Shown here piece after piece: positions 11,946 through 24,912 of a DNA stretch of 64,000 bases. The position numbers and the translations under genes are program-made. The stretch comes from Trogon surrucura. Taxonomy: Eukaryota; Chordata; Aves; Trogoniformes; Trogonidae. Where the stretch lies: NCBI GenBank assembly GCA_020746105.1, contig CM036620.1, forward strand, positions 4,207,803 to 4,271,802. Direction: 5' to 3'. Each line of letters opens with the position of its first letter. Position 1 is the stretch's first letter. The notes below the pieces were generated by a model. The model searched no databases and had not been told where the DNA came from. It was given only the letters and a program-made list of their open reading frames with translations.

Positions 11946-14900
11946 AAACAAAGCTTGCCAATTTTTTTCAAGTAAGGCTTGGCTTACAGAACTGTTGGGA
12001 ATCATTACTGTGTAATATATTAGATGTGCTTGAACAAGTTAAATTTCTTGTTTTCTTGGACAACGAAACGCTCTTCCTTCTTTAATGTACTATAAATTAC
12101 TGTAAAATACAAATTGAGCTTTTCTGTTGATGTGTGGGTTTTCTTTCTGGTTTTGTTTGGTTTGGTTGTTATGCCTGGTTTCTAACAAAGCATAACGTTC
12201 AGTCCACATTCATGTCAGCAATGGCCTTATTTGAAACAGCAATTCTTCTCAAGGTGCCTCGCGGGGTGATGACCCTTAATTCCAGACATCCCAGATTTGA
12301 TTAAAGCCACATGAAACAAGTTCAGCTTTGTAACCCTGCGCTAGTACATCGCCCGCTTTGTTCAAAAAGCCTTTACTGAGAGTACGGTAACTCATCGTTA
12401 TGTCAGTCACATTCTGTTACACTTTGTCTCTCTATCACAGTTCAATCCCCAAAGCAGGTACAGATTTAAGAAGTGCACTAGCATCTGGATCAAAAATATG
12501 ATGAAGAATGAAGGACAGAGCGCCACATTTATTCCCTAAAGAAAGAGACTTTTGTTCTAGCTATATGTGTATTCTATCTATTTTTTCATTAGAACAGATA
12601 AATCCTAGCATTTATAAATAAAGGGAGAATCTCAGTGTCTTAGGAGTAATGAATGTTCACTTCTCTTTCCTGGTTTACTTTATACATGAGGCCACCATAC
12701 ACAGAGGAAACAGCACGGAGCCTGCGTAAAGATTGGTCTGAGCAGTGACTTGTGAGTCAGGCAAGAGGGAACCTTTCAGTGTTGCCTATGTAAAAGCAGA
12801 GATCTTCCTCTATGCTCTCTCACAACATCAAAAATACATGCTGTTGACAAGGACAATTCTTATAACCACAAGCATTCCTCCTGAATGCAGAGCGGAGTCA
12901 TTTTCGCTTTAAACCCAAGAACAAAACCGCCTTCTCCTATCAGACTCTCCTTCAGAAGTCAACTGCCCTTTATCTTCCCTGGGGTTATAAGGAGATGAAA
13001 TCATATACTTCAAGTCAGTGGCTATTCCTGTTCCTCCTAAAAGTAGCTGGCTAGAAGGGAGAGGAAGGGGGGAAAAAAAAAAAGAACAGAGAATGCAAGA
13101 GCAAAACCACAAAGCTTGTTGGGGAACTGGACCAGCGATTAAAAAAAAAAAGGAAAAAAGAAAGCAACACACAATTGGCACCACTAGTAACTGCACAATT
13201 ATTTAGTAAGAATTATGAGGCACTGCTCTGGATTTATTAGCCCTTTTAAGACAAGATCTGCAAGTATGACACAGGGCTGTTCAGCATAAGACCAACTCTA
13301 GCCCCAGCCACATCATCTGTGTGATACAGAGCACCTCAGCTCACACAAAAGACCACCCTTTGTGAGTTCTCTTTCCCTGTGGGTGATCACTACCTTCCTT
13401 ACTGCTGTTTTCTTTTTGTTTAGAGGTCAGAAGAAGTTGGTTTGATCCCCGTCCTGTTCTCTCAGGCTTTCACAGAGTTTATTAAAAGTTGTTAGGATCT
13501 TGAATTATCACAGTTTTGCCATTTGCATTTAAATTCCCAGCCCCTTTTTCCTTCCTTCTAAAGCAGCTGCTCTGATCAAACACAGGCCTTGTATTGATTC
13601 CAGTTTTTGAAATCCCACTGGAGATGATTCAGTACAATGGGATACTCATGGAAATTAATTAAAAATGATAGCTTTACTTTTTGTTTTGACGTTAACCTTT
13701 TTTTAACCATCCTTTCCCACCCTGGGAAGGAAAAAAAAGTCCTACCTAGCCACTTAACTTTTTAACAGATAAAGAAATCAAGCATTTCTGAACTTTTGAG
13801 TGTCAGTAGATCCCCAAGTCTGTCACAGAATCCTCATTGTTGAGTATTTTCAAGAATCCACAGTGAGTATAAAACATACGAAATAATGTGCAAGTGCCCC
13901 TACAATATGATAACACCTAATTTATTATAGCTGCTGTTTCTGGCTTATTTTCTTACTGGAAAGCACCACGTATGATGTGTTTTTCTGCCTTCCCCAGTAG
14001 ATATCCATTGGTGATTGCTTGCCACAATAAACACGCAAACCAGCCTAGATTAAGTACAGCACACAGAATAAAATCTCAGGCTCTGAATATACCGTGTACA
14101 GCCACAGAAATTATCCGAAACTCCGCTCCACAGAAGTTGTCAGGCACAGAGACCTTTTCTTTGAAGAAGTAGATGGAAATAGAAGATTCAATAGCTAAAA
14201 CACTATCTAAAACAGGCACTTCATGATTTATCTTCTGTCCATGAGCACGTGTGTGCTGTCTCAATGTTGTGAAGTGCTAATTATACCCAAAGCTAAAAGT
14301 AAATTCCTCATATAGTAAATCCTAAGCATAATGCAGCCACTACAGTTACAATACGGTGTATAAAATCAGTTGATCCCCTAATAGTTCAAATCCTAGCTGC
14401 AAAAATGCTTCCGGTGATTGAATTATGAGACGGGAACTCATTACGAGCCTGGAAAGCAATTCAATCTTACTAATTTTCCATCAGAGTAAAGAGCCTGTAA
14501 CCTTGCCCGAACATTAAATTATAGATTAAAAAATGTCAAAAACCCCACTTTAAAACCAGAAAAGTAATTTAATATTCTTTTAAAAATTGTTTTCACTTTC
14601 TGTAGGAAGCAAATGTTCCTGTGGGGATTCCCCTGAAGGAATGCCAAATATCCCTGACAGATTTTGGTGCTGCATTAGTATATACTAGAGCAAATCTTTT
14701 CACAAATAAGCAAGCCAGGAGAACCTCAGCACAGTTTCAAATGAGCCTGAAAGGGCTTTGTTGTTTCTTCAGTTCTCATGTGGAACCAAATGAAACAGAG
14801 CATTTTTAATTGAGTTTTGCAAGATTTGTTTTAGTTCATTCAAAATCAATATGGATTTCCAAGCATATAAGCTGCTTACATGGACATATACATAGAAGGC

Positions 14901-16239
14901 AAAAGTTTTCACAGCCATGCTTGTGCCTTTGAAATGTGAAGCTGTAAAAGCTACGTGCTTAAGAATTCATAATTAAATGAAGTATCATAGCTACCTCCCT
15001 CTTCTAAACATCTGTAAAAGCTAAAGCTACCAGCATTACTTTATCATGATAGTTGATTTCTTAAATGTTAGCATTAGTTAGATTTTTAGGACAGGCATCT
15101 TTGCACAGGCTGTACAACAGCAACTGTAGAATACACATAAAACATTATATGTGCATGTACTGTGGAAATAGAAATAAGCAATCTACAAAACATGGAGTGT
15201 TATGCTGTGCTTATGTGTATGAGAGATTAGTTTTCTCAAGTATCGTTGGAAGTTTTTCAGATCTTTCGGGGCTGAACCTACAATTCAATTTCTATCTTGT
15301 CAGCCAGAAGCAGCAAATGACGTGCATGAACAATAGTCATAACCCAGCAGAGAGCTCAAGCACATCATTTGTAAAAATATACACGCATTAATTAACACAA
15401 AGGCTATTGCTTAGAATTAGTTTCATGCTGCTACAGTTGGCTGAATTACAGCACATGTCACTCTCAGCCAGTACACAATCCCTGTGAACGCACTGAAATG
15501 TAAAATAGAGCCAACAGAAGTCAAAATTTCTTTATATGGATGCCATTGTCACAAAACTGAGCAATTTCATAAGACGGCATGAAACCCTACAAATTAATGC
15601 CGGTGGTATTTGTTAGACCAGTCCAAAGAGCACATCCTCCTATCACCTAAAACAAATGGCTCTTTATTTCCCATCTGCAAGAGAATCATAACATGAGTTA
15701 TAACTTTAACCTGCTAAGTGTTAAACTTCTGTGTATACTAGAGAAAGAACAGGATAGAATAAAAAGTACACAACAGCCTCACACAGACCACGGGGGAAAT
15801 GCCACATCCTGTTCATCAGAATCACGGCAGGAAGGTTGTATCATCTTTCTTCAATGATCAGGGATGGACTAAAGCACAGAGCTCTGTGCCACAAAACAAT
15901 GTATTTGTTTAGCAGAGTGTGCAATATGAAATAACCTCGGCTTTTCTATTTCACTTTCAATTCACAGCTTCCTTAAGCAATTATAACCTTAAGTTTACTT
16001 TCTCCTGCCCTTCTGCGCCCAGTCCTGAAGTCTACACTGGTCAGCTTAATGTGGCAATTCTTCATTTTTCGTGTCCCACCGCTTGTTTTTTGGTTTGCTC
16101 TTTACCCACACAGGTTCTAAACACCAGGTTCTTGGCAAATCTCTTGCGGTTTTGCCTGCAGAGGCATCTAGGGAAAAACCAGGGACTTAGAAAGGAAGTT
16201 GTGAGAAGGCCAGAGGTGAACGAACACAGAAGACCTGGG

Positions 16240-16590
16240 TCATAGAATCATAGAATCATAGAATGTCAGGGATTGGAAAGGACCTCAAAAGATCATCAAG
16301 TCCAATCCCCCTGTCAGAGCAGGAATGCCTAGATTACGCTACACAGGAACGTGTCCAGGCAGGTCTTGAATGTCTCCAGAGAAGGAGACTCCACAACCTC
16401 TCTGGGCAGCCTGTTCCAGTGCTCCGTCACCCTCACTGAGAAGAAGTTTCTTCTCGAGTTTAAACGGAACCTCTTATGTTCCAGTTTCAGCCCATTACCC
16501 CTTGTCCTGTCAGTGGTTGTCACCGAGAAGAGGTCATCTCACTCCTTCCCATCTTCAGCAAAGAGACACTGGCATCACTGACCTTTCTGG
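16240..16590 (-). mobile_element. CR1 LINE fragment, 3' end, antisense to SYNPO2
   Basis: The segment begins with the triplicated 'tcatagaa' terminal repeat, the reverse complement of the CR1 3' end. It continues through the usual 'ggaaaggacctc...agatcatcaagtccaatcccc' block into the C-terminal reverse-transcriptase coding region. On the minus strand, 16329-16523 is an intact ORF ending with the classic CR1 tail ([20 protein letters not shown]). The element is 5'-truncated at about 350 bp, as most avian CR1 copies are, and cannot move by itself. The 5' boundary at about 16590 is approximate. Confidence 0.95.
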
Positions 16591-19500
16591 ACTAGGAACC
16601 TTAAAAAACCAAATCTGTTTTTACCAGGACTAGGAGACAGTAAAAAGATACGAAATTTGGAGGCCCTCTAAAACTGAGGAGCTCTGCCCCCATAGTTATT
16701 TCTGCATTACGGTGCCGGTGGACATCTCCAAGTTTCTCTGCAGCGTAAGGGCACCTTGTGTGAGGTGTTCAAACTTTGTCACTGAAAGAAATTTCAGGAC
16801 AAATATAGCAATGTCTGTATTGGGTTTTCCTAGTGTGCTTTCCTCAAGGAGGAAATGCCTTTTTTTTTCCCAATAATCTTATCCAAAATAGTTATGCCAG
16901 CAACATTTTTTATGCAGACTTAGTCCAAGCTAGAATAAATCAACTACTCAGAGACCTAGCAATCATTGTCTACCATCTTCTAGACCACACGTAGATATAA
17001 TTTTTTTTTTTAGTTTGTTTCTAGGAGACACAGGTTAAAATAGTAAAGATATGCTGAATATGCAAATAGATAACAAGATATCTTGGGAATGAATGTACCC
17101 ACATAAAAGATAAGCATGGAAAAAAGGAAAATAGAGCTGTGTGAAGGATTTTCTAGAAGCAGGAGACTAGTGAATAGGTAAAAATTATATAAAACTGCAG
17201 GGGTTAACCTTAGCCTTGCACACGGAACTGGTTAACCATCAGAGAAAAAAAAAAAAGAGATAAAGAACCTGAGCCTTGTTAAATTTTAAAAGGGTAATGT
17301 AGATGTAAAGCATTAAAAATCATTGCCTTGATCTTATACACGTATCGCTTTGTACAGAGCCCAGCTAGTGATTTCACATCAAAGAGAAGCAGAGTCAGGC
17401 CTGCTGTCTGGCAGCTTGGTGTCTGGCTGAGTCTTGGTTCCACGTGAATTTACACGAGCGCCACATCCCAGATCTGGGGCAGCACGGTCTGGTTGCCAAT
17501 CCTAAATTTATCTTTTACAGCAGCGATGATGGAAACTCAAAGGCCTCGAGCTTGAGCAGAAGCTCAGAAATCCCCTGCACACAAACTGTCGAGCTCTGCC
17601 CAGGACATAAAATGGGATGATTCTTTCTGAAGATCTTATGGTGCTGCTGCATCTAAAGCTGAGGACTATATGGAAATGGAGGCAAGATGTCATGTTAACT
17701 ACAACTGGTTTAGCAAAGAAATTTTTCAGAATGGAAGCTTATACGAAAGTTTGGAAAGAAGAGTTTATAGTCTCAAAATGGAATGTGGAGCTGCTATATA
17801 CGGGCTGGATTCTGTTCCCACTGCAAGCTTTTCCCGATACTCCATGTCTATTTATATCTGATTTATCTGGAGAGAGGAAAAAAACCCAACAAAACAAAAG
17901 CACCAACAAAAACCCACTAGTGAGCTAACGAGGACTTTTGTACCCAATATCTTTCAAGTTTTCCAACTTGCTTTACGCCTTGACATGATTGATGGATTCA
18001 CCTCCCGCTGTTTAGCTTGAGTGCCCCATGAGGAATAAGGCTTCCAAACAAACTGAATCTCATTTGTTTGTGGCATATTTAGACAACAGTTTCCTGGGGA
18101 TCTTTTCTCTCTTGTTCAAATTTACTAGATGTTGTCCAAGTACTACCGAGATGCATTCAGTAGAATTTTCCTACTGAAATAGTATATTTCTTGTATCAGT
18201 TTGCACAACTATTTTCACCTTTGTGTGGAGAATATTACAAAGGGCAAACAGCAAGTCCCACTCTCTCACAGGAGAATACAAATAATTCTTTTGAGAATTA
18301 GTATTTGTTTTATCCTTTGGAATAATCAGCACTGAGTAAGGTCCAATTATAAGCATGGTTTCTTTCAGTAACAACTGTAATAATCTTGAAAATGTGTGTG
18401 GGTGTCAACGCACTTATATTTTTTATGTTCTTACTTTGGAAAGAAACTCTCCCTGATAGCTTTAAACAGTGCTAAGAGCAGGCAAAAAAAAAGTCAATAA
18501 ATATCTTTATCATCAGAGTAAGTTGCCTATGTGAGACCAGGGAGATCCCAGTGTGTTCCTTGGTAAAAGAAGTACAAAGAGCAGGTAGCACTGCTAAGAC
18601 TGTCCACTGAAAATATGGAATATAAAAGTATCTGTACAATACTTGCTCTGTTTATCTTAAGAACATGTTAAAAAAGAGGGCAAAATACAGTCTAAGGGAA
18701 AAAACCAAACTCTAACCTAAAGGTTAAATAAAAATGAAACTCCAACCTGTTTAGAGCCAAGGTAGGTTTACCTAAAAGGTGGTATCTCCATCCTTTGTGG
18801 GAAAAAACGAAGCACTGGAAATATGATTTCTGAAATCTGTTTTATTCAGAGATTCCAGGGTACGAAGAAGTTCATATTAATAACATCTTTTGTAACAAAG
18901 AAATAATACAGACCATGAGGCACATGGGATTGAAGTGACCGTAAGTTTATGTTTCAGGGTAATGCTCTCCAAAGACTTTCTGAACATTTCCTCGCTTGGC
19001 TTTTGTACAGTAAGTACGCTGGGAGATTTCAGGCTGACCTTTAGCTTTTGGAAACACTCAAGTGTGTGCTCGCAGAACAAGCCTGTACATTTCAGCTAAA
19101 AAGAAGGAAAACCAGTGAGGAATGTTTTGTTATAGGGTTGCCTCATTTTTTTTTATACAAAGGAAATACTGCTGATTCAACAAAATGTAGCTAGAGATAC
19201 CTGAAGTTGAAACTAAGGGAACAAAATCTAAGGAAAGTGACGTTTTTCTGTGGGTGGTTGACAACAGTTGCCATTACCCAGATGGAAATGAAAAGATACT
19301 TCTTTTGCCCTGATTTTTTGGGGGTTTCTGCCTTGCATAGAGCTTCCACAGCCGATGTCTTTTGCAGCTGACATAAATTCCTGATGAGAAAATGGGATAG
19401 GAGGCCTCATTTGCTTACTGGGTGCAAACTGCTGTGGAGGAACTCCTAATATGAGAGGAAACTGTCTGTAGGATTATCCAGATGTTGCCAATCTCTCTTC

Positions 19501-22500
19501 CTGGAACCGCACTTGCAACTCATCCCTCTCGGTCTGTACTGAGATAGAAAGGGGTAATACCTGACTCTTGTCCTTCTTTGGTCATCTCCTTATCTGCAGA
19601 AAAGGCCGTGGGATGTGTGCCAATGTCCTAATCAATATTCATCTAATCTAATGAAAAAAAACCTCCAAACCCACAAGCGGGAGTTGTTTCCCTCTTTTGA
19701 GTTCTCACAAGCCTACTTAAAACTCTACTAAAATTAGAATGTTGTCCTTTTTAATCCATCACAAACCCTATCGCTTAGGCAAAGACAATGCCAGTGGTTT
19801 TCAGACCCACTTTTCCCAGTAGACTGCTCTAAGGGATTTTCATACCGGGAAGTATAACTAATGTCTTGTTTGTTCTCATATCTGGCTGGGGACAGCAGAG
19901 TTCCAAAAGAAATACAAGAGTTATTTGTTTATGTTAAGATATAGCCCTGCTCTAAGATGTCATCTCATTTCTGATTTCTCCCACAAATCTAGTGCACTCA
20001 GAACCAGATGCTTCTTATTCAGAGTGATGAATTGTAAGAAAACTTCTCAATATCTGTGTTGGAGGTTTCTCACTTCATCTCATTTGAGTGTGAAAACAGA
20101 TAAGAACGAGGTGCAGAGAGCGAATGTTGTTTCAGAAGAAAACGGAATAATTTTTCAGTTCACAACCCGGAGAAGTCACTCTTGGCCCTTCTAAGCACAA
20201 TACTGTAGGGTAGTCAAAACTGGCTTGAACTTCTCACATTTTGTTTGAATGTTATCCAAATAATTTATAATTAAAAATTCTTAATGTTCTGAATGGAAAA
20301 GTTTCTGCATCACAACTTCTCCTACATTTGTTGATTAGGTGACCATCTTTATGGCACTGCTCTCATAACTTACTCATCCGCTTCTACAAGGCCAGGATAC
20401 GTGTGAGTTGCATGGAGGGATGGATGGAAAATAATGAGATGCCATTATCCTCATGCCCTCCTCCACTGCCCACAGAAATAAAGAATGCCTCCACCTTGAA
20501 AACCTTCCTCCATGTTGGGGAATGATCTCTGACTGGAATGCCAGCGTCAGCTATGCTAGGACCTGCAGAAATACAGAGGGTACAGGCAACCTCTTTAGCT
20601 ACTATTTGTTTCTTGTGATACACAGCTTTTAAGACTGGAAGAATTTTCTGAGCTCAAGCTGAACAAGAGGGTGTGAAGAGAGGAGCTCAAAAATCCCAAC
20701 TAAATAATTTTGCCTAGATTTGGGGTTAAAAGCAGCCCCCTCATGTTCCCACATCCCCCACACTGCTGAGTGAAAATAGGTACTGAAAAATGACCAACTG
20801 CCTTTTTTTTACCTAAGGGGAGGCTTGTCAAGAAACAAAGATACTTGCAGAAAGTCAGGGGCTGGCAGGAGGCATTGTGATTTTTGTGTTCCAAAAAAAT
20901 GAGAAGGAGAGGCATGAAAGAAAGAAGTCCAAGGGCCTGGAACCTCATGGAGATCATTAACAGTAAGAAGAAATAGCAAGCTCCAGTGCCTCGTGTGCGT
21001 TCATCTTAGTTGATGATTTCCTCATCTTCCTCAGAATGAGAACCTGAGCTGAGCTGAATCTGACAAAGACTCTGTAATCCATACAGCCTAGCACGCTTTC
21101 ACGCATTTCCTCTTTGTGTAATGTACTGTAAGGCAAGGAATATTTCAGAATAATTGCAGAGCAAGGGGATTCTCTGATAACAGTAGATAATTAGGGTCTT
21201 CGGAGGGTGATGTCACGGATGCAGAGCTACTGTCATGCCAAGAGGAAGAGAAGAAATTGCCTAGAGAGGCAAAAAAAACACACACAAAGCTGTCAGAACT
21301 GGCCAGGAAACTGAGCTTCCATTCCACTACCTTCTTTTGGGTGTATCTTGAAGCATTAGTAGTTTCAGGTTTTATGCATCAGGCTTGAAACTGCTGCCAC
21401 CTTTGTAATGACAGCTGACATAATTAAGCCAACTTCATCCAAGTAAGACTGACAGTGTGTAAGTGTATAAGAAGGTACCTTACATACCGCAAATTCTCCC
21501 CCTCTCATAGTGTTATATGCTACACTTCTTCCAAATACGTAGATTATGTTACTTTACCGTAACAGGAGTTTAAGGAAAACCTGGAGAACAGACCTGGATA
21601 AAGCAGAAATCTCTACATTAGCAATAATTAATTGTAAGGAAAGAATTTAGCGTTTCATAGTCCGCATGTACCTGTACATACTTCAAGGGCAGTACATAAT
21701 ATCCATGGATTTATTCCTCAGAGCTGAAGCTATAGTTTATACATACGCAATGACTAGCTACGAGTGTCATCAGTCTTTTAGAAAATACCCTACCATTTTG
21801 GTACTGGGCACTCTAAATAGGAAACTGGTGCTGCTGGTGTGACACGATGTTTCTTAGAGCAAGTCTAGAGGTGGTAATCGATGAAGTGAACAGAGAGCAG
21901 CGCTAAATTAAATAGTTGATGGCCATGCGTTACCCATGCCAGGAAATGTTTTGATTTCTTCTTACATTTCACCGCATAAATACAGTACCAAGAGGTATCC
22001 CCCAAGTTTTTTTTTTTGTGTGTGCCTGTCTTCTCCTCAATATTTCCATCTTGATCTGCTCTTTTAGTGTGCAGGGCCTCTTCAATAGCGGTGACTCATA
22101 ATTCTCCAAATGCAAGGTGAACAAGCATCTGCAGGGGATTAGGCTGACGTCAAAATCACTCCGGATTCTCTGTATTAGATATGAACTTGGGCCAGGAAAG
22201 CAATGAAGCACTTGTTTGTTGAGTCATTCTGCCAGTTAACTCCTCTTAGCCCTACTTTTAGAAGGTAATTACATTCCCAGTGTCAAAAGTGATCTGAAAT
22301 CAATTTTGCCGGATGAGTCTAGATGGAAGGTACTGAAAAAGGCATCAGGAATGATATGAGTCTTATTTTTTGTAACCAGACCTTGCTATAGGCACCAACA
22401 GGCTCGCTAATGCAAGTGGAATCATCTTTTCAAGATGACTGCGGAATCCCCTCTAGCACAGATTATAGCTTCCTGTGTCGAGCCCAAAAGGATGGGAGAG

Positions 22501-24896
22501 ACCGTATAACACCCCCCCTTCTACAAAATCAGTCTGCACCTCACGGAGTTTAAGGAGCTCTGTGCCAAGTTGCTCTAGAAAGGAATGCATTTATCTTCTC
22601 TTATGCTATCTGCTCAGACACAAAGGTAAAGTGGTTCTGCTTCAACTGTCATTTTCAAGGATTTGTGTTATAAGCTCTCTTTCTGTTAAAAATATGGCTA
22701 AGATGAAACGAGGCCACGTTTAGAGTACAATTCTCAAGACACATTTGTGTGGGCCATTTCAGGTATCGTGACAACTAAAGGTTTGGTAAGGTCCTGTACA
22801 CCAGCCTCCCGGTTCATATCTATGAACTATACTCAAGACCTCTTGCAACTGGACTTTGTTCACTCGAGAACCTCTGAAAATCAGCTTCTAGCCCTGAGGA
22901 TTAAGTAAGTCTACGCAATTCCTGTCAGAAATTTGCTTCAACTCTTCTAAAATCCTCCTGTGAAGGAGATTCCAGGACCCCTAAGCCAGCACGTCTTTCA
23001 TTGTCCTCAGAAATACTGAATATGGAAGTTAAAATTTTCTTTCCTGTACAGTTCATTCCTTGATGCTTTTCGCCTACAAACAAGAACAAACAACTCTACC
23101 ACCTTCTTCATAACAGATTCCTGCTGTGAAGAGGTTAAGTCCTCCCTCCCATCTCTACAGTTGGGAGATTTTTTTGTTTGGGTTTGTTTGGTGTTTTTTT
23201 TTTTAACAAAAGAGAAAGACTGAATACACCAAATTCCACCACAGCTTCCTCATAGGTCACGCTTTCTAACTCTTTTGCATACTTGCTGATCTACTCTGAA
23301 CCCTTTCCAACTTGCCCACATCTTTCTGAACTTGACAGAGCGCTCACAGCGCCGAGCAAAGATGAATAATTACCTCCCATGTTCTACAGATCGAGCTATC
23401 CTATTCATGTGGCCCTGGAACACACCCCCCTCTTACCTTAAGGAAAAAACTTGGATAAAAAACAACAACAAAAAAATCTTGCCACCTACCACCTCCCCGT
23501 CTTCCCTTATTTAGCGTAGAAACACACTGAGCAATCTCCAGAACCTTTGCAGATGAACTGGTGTCCACAAGGCACTTGTTATGTTAATAAATTCAATTTC
23601 TCTTTCCCGAGCGGAGCAGTTTGCATTACTAATGAATTATATCACATAACATTTATATTCACTTTCTGTCTTGCGTTTTCCCGACCATTTTGAACGGTGG
23701 CTCTTTTCTAAAGCCAACAATCACACTCAGTGGGCTCTCATTAGCCAGTTCTCTGTGTATATTCCTCCTTCACTGAACAATTCATGAAAAATGTTGTAGA
23801 AGTGGATCCATGACAAAAGCATATAACACTGAATGCAGAATATTACTTTTCTAAAAACCTGTACTGTTTCCTAAGGTATCTGATTTTGCCAAGTGCAGCC
23901 AGATAATAATGATAAAATGCTTTGAAAGGCTTTTAGGAAAAATCCTTCCCTGGTGTCTGTGAGCACAACATCAATACTTTTCTAACCAAAGATGAAACCT
24001 TGTTGCAATAAAGTGTGGTATGCTTTGTGGAAGGGAATACAGACACTCACAGGAGATCTGCCATTAATGGTAACAGCCATTTTTCAACCCCATGGGGGTT
24101 TTCTCCTGCCCAGAGAGACTTGATGAAAAACTTTACGTCCCCACATTAAATAACATGTGAGAAGACAGAGAAGCACAAAAAAAATGCTGGATCGGGATGG
24201 ATTTAGCGAGGACAGAAAAAGTAAAAAAAAAATAAATAAAATCCCTATCTCAGTTAAATCAAACTTCTGATTCTCAGTGTTAGTCTAAAAAGACTGTAAA
24301 AATCATATGAAGAAATTTGGAAATGGTACTGAATAAATAGCAATGCTTTTAATGTACAATAGGAATGTGCTATACCTCCATCAGAAAATAGTTTAGGATG
24401 GCTTTTAATATAGTTGCTTGAATATTTCATATCAAAATATTCCTCTTTGCAAAACTAGATTTTAAACTCAGTAGTTCTGGGGAGAATGTCTGTGCTTTCT
24501 GGCTTTTTTGATTGACTGGTTTTTGGTTTTGTTTTAACCCTCCTTCACTCTAATTGTGCAGCTTCTAGTATTCATATTTCACTTTTGGCAAAAAAAAAAA
24601 TCGGATATGGAAAATCTTTTTAAAAAGCCACATCAAACTGTCGCTGTAGATAATATACTTCTTGTGTCAGTGCTACTTTCACTGTATTTTAGCTTCAGGC
24701 ATATCTCCCTTTCTTTTTCCCTCTGCCTTGCTCCTCTGTTCCCTTTTGGACTGTATGAAGACAAAACCTAAAAATTCTTAGGGTAGTTTTAAACCACATA
24801 TGCATGGCAGCAAGCAGTGCTCTGGTCTGCAAGTAACAGTTACTTGATTCAAAATAAACACAGTTTATCTAATCGTGCCTCTCTTGGGTTGATTCA

Positions 24897-24912
24897 CTGC
24901 CCTCTAGTGCTT
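24897..24912 (-). promoter_or_regulatory. CTCF-like motif, minus orientation
   Basis: The plus strand reads ctgccctctagtgctt. Its reverse complement contains cactagagggcag, close to the CTCF core CCACnAGnGGGCAG. The site lies in presumed intron 1 and faces away from the plus-oriented CTCF-like site at 29.7 kb. It was matched by eye; binding is not shown. Confidence 0.4.

Larger units (their letters stand above)
1..16239 (+). other. SYNPO2: SYNPO2 intron 1 (5' part in window), no supported gene
   Basis: This stretch has no exon that I can support. It is AT-rich unique-looking DNA with many stops in all frames, short homopolymers and only short chance ORFs. I assign it to intron 1 of SYNPO2 because the first recognisable exon downstream (43250) starts in the middle of the PDZ domain. 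I looked for the exon 1 coding signature (a start followed by the carboxylate-binding loop WGFRLQGG typical of this family) and did not find it. It contains a small CpG cluster near 11.7 kb and three perfect CC(A/T)6GG boxes, listed separately. The beginning could instead be upstream of the gene if exon 1 had been missed. Confidence 0.6.

Noticed and set aside
14381..14400. tRNA B-box-like gttcaaatc
   Set aside because: No A box, acceptor stem or cloverleaf could be built around it.
16329..16523. 64-codon minus ORF as a host gene
   Set aside because: It is the reverse-transcriptase tail of a truncated CR1 element.
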